Virus record (IMG/VR): IMGVR_UViG_3300006927_000013
Span: 1-46,201 of that record
Direction: 5' to 3' (one strand)
DNA: 46,201 nucleotides
Source of the DNA: a virus
The notes beneath the pieces are model-generated. The model saw nothing but the letters and a program-made list of their open reading frames with translations, was not told the DNA's origin and ran no database searches. Below are positions 9,459 to 17,338 of this stretch, piece by piece. The translations under genes were made by a program, and so were the position numbers. The first letter of the stretch is position 1; each line of letters starts with the position of its first letter.

Positions 9459-11567
9459 TTAACTGGTTGTGAAACCAGTATATGCATATTGTCTTCCGTG
9501 TGCTCTACAGAAGAAGTTAGTGTATGTCTTAATGAATGCTTCTCTTGCATCCCCAGTAATCCCCATTTCAGTTAATGTTGGTGCTACCTGTGTTCCTCTT
9601 TTCAAGGATTCTCTATCAAACATAAACAGATTTGCATCTGCACAGTTTTGATCTTCAAATACTGGTATACCATCAACTTCTATCCTACCTTCAAAACCTA
9701 CTCTTGAAGATGTTGGAACCATTCTTTGTAGGTTCTGCATTATGTTCCTTAACCTATCTGCTTGGAAATAACTTGTTGAAATAAATAAGTTATTCAAGTT
9801 TGCACCAGCTTTAACAACAGTTCTTTTTGCTGTTCTTATGTGTGCAAGTGTTAAATCTGTAGAACCTGCTGGAGTAGTAGTTCCATTTAGGTATGTATTA
9901 CTTGCTCTTGCTCTTCCATAAATTGTTCCGGTAGATGCACAAATATGTAATGCTCCTAAAATATATCTGTCATCAGAACCATTATAAGTTCCTGCTGCTC
10001 CACTAATAAAATCTTCATTAATTTTTTTAGCTAAATCAACAGCTGCCCTTTTAGTATACATACCGAATAAATCACCTATACCTCCACCCATTGATGAAGC
10101 CATAATCTGACCAGTCATTGCATACCTTACAGCATAGTTAGCGAAGTCCTGTTCGTTTTTCTTAATAGTAGTTATTGATGTAGATAAGTCAGATGTTAAC
10201 TCCCCTTCATTATATCCACCTGCTGTTAAACCTGCAGTTAGATTTCTGAACTGAATCATCTGTCTTCCAGACATATTTATATTTTCTATTAAGTTAACTG
10301 TAGTTACTTCATCATTCATTGTGCTGTAAATAATAGGGTCATAAATATCATTTAATTCTGCTACTGCTTGGTAATACTGAGAAGCCTCTGAAGTAGTCTT
10401 TGTTAATGTTGCTTTATATTCTACTTGCTGTAGAGATTCTTTATATTCTCTACTTCCCATTATTCCACTTCTATAAGCAATTCCAGGGTATTTATTTACC
10501 AAAGCATTTGCTTCTTTCCATTGCATATCAACGATATTAGAACTTGAAAGCCCTTCTTTAGTTTCCAAACTCATAGCATCATTATATGCTTTAGATTCTT
10601 TACATTCTGTATTAGTATCAAATTGCATTCCAGGATTAATCACAGGTGCTACATTACCTTCTTTATTCTCGATTAATTCTTTAACTGCTTTAGCTGTCTC
10701 TTTTAATTCAGCAGCTTTTGCGTTCTTTGCTTTAAAAGCTTTGAACTCTTTAAACTCTTTATCTTCCTCAGTTTCTTCTGTAGGAGTCTCAGGAGCATCA
10801 TCAACTTTATCTTCCACAGTCTCTTCAACTGCTTCTTCTTTTCTTTGAATATCTTCTTTTGCCATTTTATTTACCTTCCCAGCTATAGAGTTGCTACCTA
10901 CTTTTGAATTATTATTTTCACCCTCTTTGAATTCTTTAAAATATGAATTTGTAATTTCAGCTCCTGGATTAATTGGTCTTGATGCTAAGCCATATCCCAT
11001 AATATGTGTCTCAGTAATATCCCTTCCTCTTTGAGTCTCTTCATTCCAGGTATCGTTCTTATCCCACAATAAGGGTTTATTCTCAATAGAGAAACCATTA
11101 ATAGCACCATTTTTAACTTCCTCAATCGTTGATTTAAATTGTGGATGTTGAGAATTTAATTTAACCCTCATCCAAGATTTACCATCAACAAGTCTTGCTT
11201 CTTCAGTCATTGTTAAAGCAGAACCACTTCTATCGTGATGTAGGCTTCCAATCTTTGCTTCAGGATTATTATTAAGTTGGTCAACAATCATCTGTTGATC
11301 TAAGAATCTATCACCCTCACCATCAAATTCAGGTGTGGATACAAAACCTTCAATATAGAAATCATTACCTTCTTCTTTTATCTCTAAGCCAGAATTAATA
11401 AAGTAATATTTAATATATTTAAACTCTTTATTATCTTTCATCTTTGATTGTCTTTCAGTAATCTCTGCAATCTCGGATGATGTATAAGGTTTCTTTGTTC
11501 GTGGATTTATTTTACCTTTTAACTTAGAACTATTTTTAGCCTTTAAATCTTTATCTTTATCTGGCAT
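9459..11567 (-). CDS. Prohead protease-major capsid protein fusion (HK97-type)
   Basis: 702 aa. Residues ~50-215 match the HK97-type prohead serine protease (peptidase U35 family): EGFVSTPEFD, the catalytic His in KIGSLHHDRSG (H110/H111), and the Ser in NGAINGFSIE (S160). A very acidic, then Lys/Ala-rich coiled-coil segment (~230-310) would act as the scaffold/delta domain. Residues ~315-702 look like an HK97-fold major capsid protein (PGMQFDTNTECKESKAYNDAM onward, ending EAFIKTYTNFFCRAHGRQ). One polypeptide therefore carries protease, scaffold and capsid and presumably self-cleaves during maturation. A TATA element centred about 28 nt before the ATG predicts a strong, leaderless transcript. 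Separate protease and capsid genes are more usual. Confidence 0.88.
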   Translation of the reverse strand: MPDKDKDLKAKNSSKLKGKINPRTKKPYTSSEIAEITERQSKMKDNKEFKYIKYYFINSGLEIKEEGNDFYIEGFVSTPEFDGEGDRFLDQQMIVDQLNNNPEAKIGSLHHDRSGSALTMTEEARLVDGKSWMRVKLNSQHPQFKSTIEEVKNGAINGFSIENKPLLWDKNDTWNEETQRGRDITETHIMGYGLASRPINPGAEITNSYFKEFKEGENNNSKVGSNSIAGKVNKMAKEDIQRKEEAVEETVEDKVDDAPETPTEETEEDKEFKEFKAFKAKNAKAAELKETAKAVKELIENKEGNVAPVINPGMQFDTNTECKESKAYNDAMSLETKEGLSSSNIVDMQWKEANALVNKYPGIAYRSGIMGSREYKESLQQVEYKATLTKTTSEASQYYQAVAELNDIYDPIIYSTMNDEVTTVNLIENINMSGRQMIQFRNLTAGLTAGGYNEGELTSDLSTSITTIKKNEQDFANYAVRYAMTGQIMASSMGGGIGDLFGMYTKRAAVDLAKKINEDFISGAAGTYNGSDDRYILGALHICASTGTIYGRARASNTYLNGTTTPAGSTDLTLAHIRTAKRTVVKAGANLNNLFISTSYFQADRLRNIMQNLQRMVPTSSRVGFEGRIEVDGIPVFEDQNCADANLFMFDRESLKRGTQVAPTLTEMGITGDAREAFIKTYTNFFCRAHGRQYAYTGFTTS

Positions 11568-11590
11568 ATGAAAATATGATAATCTAATTC

Positions 11591-11600
11591 ATTTATAAAG
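11591..11600 (-). promoter_or_regulatory. Archaeal-type TATA promoter for the capsid gene
   Basis: The minus strand reads AATCTTTATAAATGA. The centre of CTTTATAAAT lies 28 nt before the capsid ATG (11567), so initiation about 27 nt downstream would fall on the start codon. No SD motif is seen between, consistent with a leaderless mRNA. The same 10-mer sits before the small terminase gene. Confidence 0.65.
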
Positions 11601-11607
11601 ATTAGCT

Positions 11608-13062
11608 TTAAGTGTTCTTGCTCTTCAAACCTTCTTTTCCTTGCTTCTTTGCTTGTTCTTGAGTCTTCTTTTGGCTAAGTTCTGCATTACCCATAGTCTG
11701 GCTATTAGGTAAAAAAGATTGTCTACCTAACCCCCCTCCACCTAAAAATTCAGGATTCTCCTCTATAACTTTAATATCTTCATCCTTCATCTTAAGAACT
11801 CTTTTAATATAAGAATCAGTTACCTTAATACCCATAGACCTTAATTTAGTTAATCCATCTATAAGGAATAGTCTATTCTGTGATTCTCTTATTTCATCTT
11901 GTAAGTAGGATCTATTGAACTTCATCTCCACTCCAAAGAATGGTATCCAGAATTGTGAGTTAAGTAAGTTCTCCCAATAATCTTGTGCTTCTGCTATATT
12001 TCTCCAATATGACTCTGAGGCCATATCTGAATCTGAAGCAGTATTCTCCATACCTAATATGGATTGTATCTTACCCATAGGTAACCCAAAAGCGAAAGCC
12101 ATGATAGCAGTATAGTAAACAGCTAATTGCCTGAACTCCATATCTTGTCTAAACTCATTTAGCTTCTGTGGTTGAACTTCACCTGCAAAGACTAAGTTCC
12201 TATGTTTATCTTGTGAGTTCTGCCATATCTTTAATTTCTGTTCTAATTCAGTAATATTAGGGGACCCAGCCATTTCCTTTGGAAGTATAAACATCCAATC
12301 AGGTATTCCACTATTTTGGAAGAAAGTTCCGGCATAATCCTTAATTAATTGTAATGTAGAAATCTCTGGCATTATAGCTATAGTAGGTGTGTATCCATAA
12401 ACCTTACCATCAACCCTCATAAACATACCATGCATTATCGTCTCTGTATCCCAGTTGTTTAAAACAAATTGTCCATTTTGGAACTTACCAGGTATAGGGT
12501 TACCCTGTGAGTCTGCAATAGGGCCACCTGATACAGTTACTTGACTATATCCAGTAATATTTCTTGAATCGTGATTTATCCTCATAGTAGACCAAGCTAC
12601 ATGTCTAAACTTCCTTGAACTACTCATATCCTCATCCTCTTTAAATTCTAATCCTCCTCCAGCATAACACTCTTTTAATTCTTTCTTAGATAATCCATTC
12701 CATATAGCACAATCACCAAGCATCATCCAATCAAGCATAGCAGCTTTAGTCTCTTCCTTTACTTGTTGTTCTCTATAGAATAGTTCTGCATCTTTAACTT
12801 TATTTTTCCCATTTTTGTTCTTAACACCAGTTTTAAAGTGTGCCTCAAAGAAAACACCATCAGATACAATATCAGTAATGATTGTTCTGAAGATACCTAA
12901 ACACTCAGAAGATTTTCTAATATAAGATACTATTTTACTATAATCATAGGGTTGAGAGGTAACATTACCCATACCTGTTCCAGGCATAGACTCGTTAAGG
13001 AAAGGTGCTCCTTTCTGTGCCGTTGTTGGCGTATTGAAGATTTCTTTATATTCTACAAACAT
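11608..13062 (-). CDS. Portal protein
   Basis: 484 aa. It fits phage portal proteins in size, order (terminase side, then portal, then protease/capsid) and content. It has an N-terminal region with YDYSKIVSYIRKSSECLGIF, a helical wing/stem region, WMMLGDCAIWNG, and YYTAIMAFAFGLPMGKI followed by the SDMASESYWRNIAEAQ helix typical of portal crowns and stems. The C-terminal ~45 residues are Gln/Lys-rich and disordered. It forms the dodecameric DNA channel at the capsid vertex and docks the terminase. The gene ends 40 nt before the capsid ATG and begins one base after its upstream neighbour. Confidence 0.85.
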   Translation of the reverse strand: MFVEYKEIFNTPTTAQKGAPFLNESMPGTGMGNVTSQPYDYSKIVSYIRKSSECLGIFRTIITDIVSDGVFFEAHFKTGVKNKNGKNKVKDAELFYREQQVKEETKAAMLDWMMLGDCAIWNGLSKKELKECYAGGGLEFKEDEDMSSSRKFRHVAWSTMRINHDSRNITGYSQVTVSGGPIADSQGNPIPGKFQNGQFVLNNWDTETIMHGMFMRVDGKVYGYTPTIAIMPEISTLQLIKDYAGTFFQNSGIPDWMFILPKEMAGSPNITELEQKLKIWQNSQDKHRNLVFAGEVQPQKLNEFRQDMEFRQLAVYYTAIMAFAFGLPMGKIQSILGMENTASDSDMASESYWRNIAEAQDYWENLLNSQFWIPFFGVEMKFNRSYLQDEIRESQNRLFLIDGLTKLRSMGIKVTDSYIKRVLKMKDEDIKVIEENPEFLGGGGLGRQSFLPNSQTMGNAELSQKKTQEQAKKQGKEGLKSKNT

Positions 13063-13063
13063 T

Positions 13064-13492
13064 TTATATCTTTATGGATTGAGCTTGTGGTAAGGCTCTA
13101 ACCCTCTCCATTCTATCCATATGCATTTGTTTATAAGCTTTTTTAATTAATGTTATTGGCATCCATAAACATAACCCCAAAGCAAATATTGTATGTGTAA
13201 AGTGTATTGGATTTATAAAGCCTAAGTATGCTGTGTATATTAAAGCACCATTAATAGTAATAAAGAAAGACCACTTAGTCAATTTCCATATATGCTTGGA
13301 TAAATATCTGACTGAGATCTTAAAGTAACGACCTAACATATATTTATCAATAAACTCTCGTGTCTTCTGCTCTTTTTGTTTTAACTTCTTGGTAAATGTA
13401 TTTAACTTTTGTAAGAAGATATGTTCTTTCAAGAAGTGTCTATTATTGTAAATCCTTAGTAAATCTTGCTTTATCTTAGTAAATCCTAACAT
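13064..13492 (-). CDS. Two-TM membrane protein upstream of portal, unknown
   Basis: 142 aa. It has a basic, helical N-terminal ~75 residues, two hydrophobic helices (about 77-96, FFITINGALIYTAYLGFI; about 100-117, HTIFALGLCLWMPITLI) and a basic tail. It is first in the leftward operon, 1 nt from the portal gene. A membrane protein in this position is unusual for tailed viruses; it could anchor head assembly at the membrane. The function is unknown. Confidence 0.65.
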   Translation of the reverse strand: MLGFTKIKQDLLRIYNNRHFLKEHIFLQKLNTFTKKLKQKEQKTREFIDKYMLGRYFKISVRYLSKHIWKLTKWSFFITINGALIYTAYLGFINPIHFTHTIFALGLCLWMPITLIKKAYKQMHMDRMERVRALPQAQSIKI

Positions 13493-13530
13493 TTTCTTAG
13501 TAATCCTTAAGAATTCGTTAGTATATAAAG

Positions 13531-13540
13531 ATTATGTAAA
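13531..13540 (-). promoter_or_regulatory. TATA promoter for the leftward structural operon
   Basis: The minus strand reads AATCTTTATATAC, centred 43 nt before the ATG at 13492, with an AAGGATT sequence that could serve as SD just upstream of that ATG. It faces away from the rightward TATA at 13550 in an 87-nt intergenic stretch, so this is a divergent promoter pair. Confidence 0.55.
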
Positions 13541-13549
13541 AAGGTAAAT

Positions 13550-13559
13550 CTTTATAAAT
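13550..13559 (+). promoter_or_regulatory. TATA promoter for the terminase operon
   Basis: AAATCTTTATAAATAA has its CTTTATAAAT centre about 25 nt before the ATG at 13580, and no SD lies between. This predicts a leaderless transcript. The element is identical to that before the capsid gene. Confidence 0.65.
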
Positions 13560-13579
13560 AATTTAATATTAAGTATGGT

Positions 13580-14089
13580 ATGGGTAAGATGAGGGAGAAC
13601 GGAAATTGGACTGCAGAACACATGAGGAAGAATGTTAATTCTAAAGTTACTGGACCTAAGACAGATATGGGTAAAGTTAAAAACAATATCGCTAATACTA
13701 CTAAAGGTACTGCAAGAGAATCTCTACTTGATGATGCAATGCTTGATGCTGGATTTAACCCAGTTGATAAAAGAGCTAATATCATTAAGGTAATGTTTAC
13801 CTCTTGGATGAATTCTAAGACTACAAAGAAAGCTAAAGAGATATACAATATGGAGAGGATAATGGATATGATAGAATTAAATATGGAGCCTCACTTAATT
13901 AAGAAGTTAAAGGATAAGAAACAATTTGATCCAGAGGATATGAATAAACTAAAACTAATAATTGATACTAATGAGAAACTTCATAAAATGAAACATGGAG
14001 AGAAGAAGCAAGTTGTAACTGCAAGTGTTAAAGATATAATGCATCTATTTAATAAAAAGATGGAAGAGGAACCTAATGCACGTAGTTGA
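13580..14089 (+). CDS. Small terminase subunit (probable)
   Basis: 169 aa and mostly helical, directly upstream of and overlapping the large terminase by 14 nt, the classic TerS position. The N-terminus is basic and Asn-rich (residues 1-45). The middle (about 45-90) has helices that could form the DNA-binding HTH. The C-terminal half is a charged coiled coil (DPEDMNKLKLIIDTNEKLHK). TerS recognises the packaging site and regulates TerL. The identity rests on context and size rather than a diagnostic motif. An ATG at 13575 is closed by a TGA after five codons, so 13580 is the start. Confidence 0.65.
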   Translation: MGKMRENGNWTAEHMRKNVNSKVTGPKTDMGKVKNNIANTTKGTARESLLDDAMLDAGFNPVDKRANIIKVMFTSWMNSKTTKKAKEIYNMERIMDMIELNMEPHLIKKLKDKKQFDPEDMNKLKLIIDTNEKLHKMKHGEKKQVVTASVKDIMHLFNKKMEEEPNARS

Positions 14090-15680
14090 GAGAATAACAA
14101 AGGAAGATGTTGAATATACTAATTCTAAATTTAAATTATGGGATAAAACTAAAGATGTAGCATTATTTACAGATCCAACTATATGGGCTTATGCTATGCT
14201 TAATGATGAGGAGGATAATCCATTAAAACTATTCGCACATCAAGATATGGTTATTAATGATAAAAATCCCCATGTGCAAATGAGTACAGGAAGACAGATT
14301 GGTAAAACCACTATGTTATCAGTTAAATCATTACATCACGCAATTTTTGTACCAAACGCTAATGTAGTGATGGTATCAAGATCTCAAGACCAAGCAACAC
14401 TATTACTTGATAATATTAAGGGTATGATAAGAAGAAGTAATATTCCAGGGTGGGATGATATGCTTGGTGATGTACAAAATAGAATGGAGATGGATATAAG
14501 GCCTAATAATAAAAGTCTATCAAAATTAAGATGTATGCCCCCAACTGAGAGGGGTAGAGGTTTCTCTGCAACATTACTTCCTTTAGATGAGAATGCTTTC
14601 TGGGAGGGTGGAACAGAAGAGAGTGATAGGGATCAAGAGTATCTGTATCAAAGTATCTTTGAACCTACAGTTGCAGCTACAAGATTAAGGAAACATCCTT
14701 TCTTAACTATGGGACAGATTATCTCAAGTTCAAGCCCTAATGGGCAACAGGGTGTATTCTGGAATATGTGGAATGATAAGAGGTTCTCTCACTATAGATT
14801 TGATTGGAGGACAAAACCAGGTAATACACAAGAGGCTTATGATGCACAAAAACTATCTATGGCTCGTATAAGATTTGATTCTGAGTATGCTGCGTTATTT
14901 GTATCCCAGGTGGGTGGATTTATAACACAACAAGAGTTTACAAACTCCTTAAGTAAGGATACAAGGTTTGGTGTAGATCCAACGAAAAGTTTATTCTTAG
15001 GACTTGATACAGCCGGTAGTGATACTAAATCTCGTGATGTAGATTTAAGTGTTATGTATGGTGGACATGTTGTAAGAGAGGATGGTAAACCACCTATCGT
15101 TGTATGTACCTATGGTATGGAGTTTCCTAAGAGGGTAAAGAAAGGAATTATCTTTGATGAGATAAAAAGATTAAATAATAATTATAGTCTTGCTAAGTTA
15201 GCTTATGATAAGATGGGAGTAGGAGATAGTATAGCTGAGAACTTAATAAAGGATAAGATGATATTATCTGAGGGACAGGTAATGAAGCTAACATACTCTG
15301 GACCTCAAAAGAGTGAGGTATATTACAATTTGAAAATGTTGTTTGAACAGGGTAGGATAAGAATGCCATATGGTATATATCCACAACTTAAGGAACAGTT
15401 GATGGGGTTGACCTTTACTAGAACAGATGCTGGACACTTAAAACAATTACAGAAGAATAGGATGCATGATGATCACGCTGATGCATTTGCTAATTTCTGT
15501 TATAGTGCTGTTCGTTCTGAGGGTGGGCCAGTATATGCTGGTATAGTATCTGAAGTTAAACTAAAGACAAAGAATTCCCCTTTAAAGTATGATTGTAATG
15601 CTTGTGGAGATACCTTTACAAACTTTGGGGCTAATAAATGTCCCTACTGTGGTTCTGATAGAATAGAGAAATTTGTTTAA
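14076..15680 (+). CDS. Large terminase subunit with C-terminal zinc ribbon
   Basis: 534 aa packaging motor. ATPase: Walker A STGRQIGKTT at residues 70-79 and Walker B LLPLDENAFW with D171/E172. Nuclease (RNase H-like): FLGLDTAGSD with D311, LAYDKMG with D378 and the HDDHADAF motif around D466/D469. After the nuclease, residues 507-525 form a four-cysteine zinc ribbon (CNAC and CPYC), which is not part of the standard TerL fold and may help bind DNA or TerS. The enzyme translocates DNA into the prohead and cuts it. The start overlaps the TerS gene. Confidence 0.93.
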   Translation: MHVVERITKEDVEYTNSKFKLWDKTKDVALFTDPTIWAYAMLNDEEDNPLKLFAHQDMVINDKNPHVQMSTGRQIGKTTMLSVKSLHHAIFVPNANVVMVSRSQDQATLLLDNIKGMIRRSNIPGWDDMLGDVQNRMEMDIRPNNKSLSKLRCMPPTERGRGFSATLLPLDENAFWEGGTEESDRDQEYLYQSIFEPTVAATRLRKHPFLTMGQIISSSSPNGQQGVFWNMWNDKRFSHYRFDWRTKPGNTQEAYDAQKLSMARIRFDSEYAALFVSQVGGFITQQEFTNSLSKDTRFGVDPTKSLFLGLDTAGSDTKSRDVDLSVMYGGHVVREDGKPPIVVCTYGMEFPKRVKKGIIFDEIKRLNNNYSLAKLAYDKMGVGDSIAENLIKDKMILSEGQVMKLTYSGPQKSEVYYNLKMLFEQGRIRMPYGIYPQLKEQLMGLTFTRTDAGHLKQLQKNRMHDDHADAFANFCYSAVRSEGGPVYAGIVSEVKLKTKNSPLKYDCNACGDTFTNFGANKCPYCGSDRIEKFV

Positions 15681-15682
15681 AT

Positions 15683-15692
15683 CTTATAAAGA
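15683..15692 (+). promoter_or_regulatory. Possible TATA promoter after terminase
   Basis: TCTTATAAAGAG starts 3 nt after the terminase stop and is centred about 39 nt before the ATG at 15727. That ATG also has a ribosome binding site, AAGGGAG, 8 nt upstream. The promoter is plausible but unsupported by a second example of this exact variant. Confidence 0.35.
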
Positions 15693-15726
15693 GTAGTTAA
15701 TTAAAGCTTATTAAGGGAGTGATAAA

Positions 15727-16005
15727 ATGAATGATATGGAAAAACACGATATAATAAAACTAACATTAGAATTTCTTAAAGAGAAGGGATATAAAAAATT
15801 AAGCTTAAAGAATAATGGACTTTTTGAATTTGGTGATTGGGTAATAAATAAGACTTCAAATGAAACTATGTTGGTAACTATTAAAAAAGATATTTATGAT
15901 AAATTAAATGAAGTTGCTTTAAAGAGTGGTTTTAAGACACCTGATGAAATGGTTGAATATCATGGGGATGTTGTCTTTAATGAATTAATTAAATTTCATA
16001 CTTAG
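15727..16005 (+). CDS. Hypothetical protein, 92 aa
   Basis: An alpha/beta protein with no known motif (LEFLKEKGYKKLSLKNNGLF). The C-terminal half, with DIYDKLNEVALKSGFKTPDEMV, looks like a short helical segment. It has an AAGGGAG RBS and is followed at once by a T-tract, so it may be a single-gene unit between the terminase and early blocks. Confidence 0.65.
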   Translation: MNDMEKHDIIKLTLEFLKEKGYKKLSLKNNGLFEFGDWVINKTSNETMLVTIKKDIYDKLNEVALKSGFKTPDEMVEYHGDVVFNELIKFHT

Positions 16006-16018
16006 GTGTGCCGAAGTA

Positions 16019-16032
16019 TTTTTTTTCTTTTT
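16019..16032 (+). terminator. T-tract terminator
   Basis: Eight T, one C and five T begin 14 nt after the stop of the 92-aa gene. Archaeal RNA polymerase terminates at such T-runs without needing a hairpin. The rest of this 270-nt gap holds C-rich runs, a TATA element and a hairpin, listed separately. Confidence 0.5.
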
Positions 16033-16198
16033 GGGGGTTCTATCCTCCTCTCTTATACCTTACCTCTATTTCCTATGGAGATTAGAAAAATATTATATTT
16101 TTAAAAGAACTTGGTATCTTAAAATATCCCTCTCCATAATCTACCCCCACCCCCCAGTAAGAACATAAGAATTAGTTACCCTCCAATAACAATAGTAA

Positions 16199-16208
16199 CC
16201 TTTATAAT
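16199..16208 (+). promoter_or_regulatory. TATA promoter for the early small-gene operon
   Basis: CCTTTATAATAC, centred about 72 nt before the first small gene (ATG 16276). Predicted initiation near 16230 leaves a ~45-nt leader that ends in an AAGGAAGG ribosome binding site. Confidence 0.45.
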
Positions 16209-16224
16209 ACTTCCTAATATATAA

Positions 16225-16253
16225 TTAGTAGGGTAAGCAAAACTTACCACTAA
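16225..16253 (+). promoter_or_regulatory. Hairpin in the early operon leader/operator
   Basis: TTAGTagGGTAAG and CTTACCACTAA form a near-perfect inverted repeat (11 paired bases, 2-nt bulge) around a CAAAA loop. It overlaps the predicted transcription start, so it could be an operator or a 5' RNA hairpin. A related GTTAGTG hairpin occurs at 20183-20211. Confidence 0.4.
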
Positions 16254-16275
16254 CAATAAGGAAGGTAAAAAAAAA

Positions 16276-16467
16276 ATGGATACAACAAAAGAAAAAACAA
16301 CAATAAAAACAGCTTACTCAAAAAATGTTTATGAGTTAGTTCAAGAAACAAAAGATAGTGGTATATTTATGATTAAGAAAAATAATAAGTTCTACCATTA
16401 TATTTTTATGACTGATATACTTGACTTACTTAAAAAACAAGAGAAAGAGGGGTATTATAATGAATAG
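16276..16467 (+). CDS. Small early protein, paralogue of next gene
   Basis: 63 aa, starting MDTTKEKTTI. It shares the DTTKEKT opening and a later KNN...Y...FMTDI pattern with the following gene, indicating a tandem duplication. It is first in the early operon, with RBS AAGGAAGG. Function unknown. Confidence 0.6.
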   Translation: MDTTKEKTTIKTAYSKNVYELVQETKDSGIFMIKKNNKFYHYIFMTDILDLLKKQEKEGYYNE

Positions 16468-16705
16468 TCAAGATACAACAAAAGAAAAAACAATAATACA
16501 AGAGGAAATATCACCAAACACAAAATACACAATAAAACAAGAAATAAAAAATAGTAAGCCAACCGATAACTTTAACCTATATAAGAACGATGAATATATA
16601 GGAATGTTTTTTTTAATAGACATCATTTATATGAAAGAGAAAAAAAGGTTAATCGGATATGAAAGAGGAAAAGAATTAAGAGATATAGGGAGGTGTAAAA
16701 AATGA
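16460..16705 (+). CDS. Small early protein, paralogue of previous gene
   Basis: 81 aa from the ATG at 16460, which overlaps the upstream stop by 8 nt and has GAGGGG about 10 nt before it. An upstream in-frame ATG lies deep in the previous gene and is unlikely. It shares DTTKEKT and the hydrophobic FFLIDI patch with its neighbour. Charged; unknown function. Confidence 0.6.
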   Translation: MNSQDTTKEKTIIQEEISPNTKYTIKQEIKNSKPTDNFNLYKNDEYIGMFFLIDIIYMKEKKRLIGYERGKELRDIGRCKK

Positions 16706-16803
16706 TTGTTTCCTGTGGTAAATGTAATGTAAAAATTGAGATAACAAGAGATTATGAAATTTGCTCTTGCGGATATATAATAAATCAAGAGGTTAAAAAA
16801 TGA
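16702..16803 (+). CDS. Zinc-ribbon miniprotein, 33 aa
   Basis: MIVSCGKCNVKIEITRDYEI then CSCG. CxxC and CxC pairs separated by 13 residues could bind one zinc. ATGA overlap with the upstream stop and GGGAGGTG RBS. One of several Cys-pair miniproteins in this block. Confidence 0.55.
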   Translation: MIVSCGKCNVKIEITRDYEICSCGYIINQEVKK

Positions 16804-16913
16804 ATGAAAAAGAACACCATATAAAAACCTGTGATGAAGATTTTAAGGATTGTTGTGTTAAACAAGACGACAAGAAATCAAGAGAAATAAATAATTATAT
16901 ACAAAATGAATAA
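16800..16913 (+). CDS. Small hypothetical protein, 37 aa
   Basis: Very polar, with three Cys (one CC pair) and His-His near the N-terminus (MNEKEHHIKTCDEDFKDCC). ATGA overlap with the upstream gene. It is too short for family recognition; the coupled arrangement is the main support. Confidence 0.4.
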   Translation: MNEKEHHIKTCDEDFKDCCVKQDDKKSREINNYIQNE

Positions 16914-17040
16914 TAATATCCCAACGAGTTACGATATAGCAATATATCAAAACACTTTAACCTTAAAAGAAATGGTTTTAACGAAAGGGGAATATAACCA
17001 AATCTCTTTTATTTCTTTATTTTTGGGGTGTTTAAAATGA
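16906..17040 (+). CDS. Small hypothetical protein, 44 aa
   Basis: Starts inside the end of the upstream ORF and ends in TGA overlapping the next ATG. Mixed composition with a hydrophobic C-terminus (QISFISLFLGCLK). Coupled overlaps on both sides support it; function unknown. Confidence 0.4.
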   Translation: MNNNIPTSYDIAIYQNTLTLKEMVLTKGEYNQISFISLFLGCLK

Positions 17041-17192
17041 AATTAACTTTAACCGAATTAGCGAGAAAGATAATTAACATTTATAATAATCAGATTTTAG
17101 ATAACAAAGATTTAACTAATATTCAGAAAAAAAAACTTTTAACGAATATTCATAAAGAAATCCAAAGCTTAAAACCTTTAATTAAAGCTTAA
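17037..17192 (+). CDS. Small helical protein, 51 aa, ending in a tandem repeat
   Basis: Basic and helical (MKLTLTELARKIINIYNNQI). The ATG is preceded by GGGGTG and overlaps the upstream stop. Its last ten codons lie in the 20-bp tandem repeat at 17164-17214, so repeat copy number would change its C-terminus. Confidence 0.5.
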   Translation: MKLTLTELARKIINIYNNQILDNKDLTNIQKKKLLTNIHKEIQSLKPLIKA

Positions 17193-17214
17193 AACCTTTA
17201 ATTAAAGCTTAAAA
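17164..17214 (+). repeat. Tandem 20-bp repeat with palindromic core (iteron candidate)
   Basis: 2.5 copies of AAAGCTTAAAACCTTTAATT. Each full junction contains the perfect 12-bp palindrome CTTTAATTAAAG next to AAGCTT. The array opens an AT-rich stretch of ~250 bp with almost no coding capacity. Such direct repeats are typical of replication origins or regulator arrays, but function is inferred. Confidence 0.75.
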
Positions 17215-17252
17215 GATTTAGGAAGTGAATTTAACTACTTAATAACAACAAA

Positions 17253-17321
17253 ATGAGGATTATATACATAAACAAAGAATATAAGGATTTTAACGAGGAA
17301 CAAAACGAACTTTATGCTTGA
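17253..17321 (+). CDS. Possible 22-aa ORF in the repeat region
   Basis: MRIIYINKEYKDFNEEQNEL-type peptide with no SD and no overlap with neighbours. It is the only ORF in the 17193-17439 gap and may not be real. Confidence 0.2.
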   Translation: MRIIYINKEYKDFNEEQNELYA

Positions 17322-17338
17322 TTAAATCGCGAGGGGTT

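Noticed and set aside
16006-16275. tRNA or structured RNA in the C-rich gap
   Set aside because: No cloverleaf arms or conserved T-loop were visible; content is T-tract, C-runs, TATA and one hairpin.
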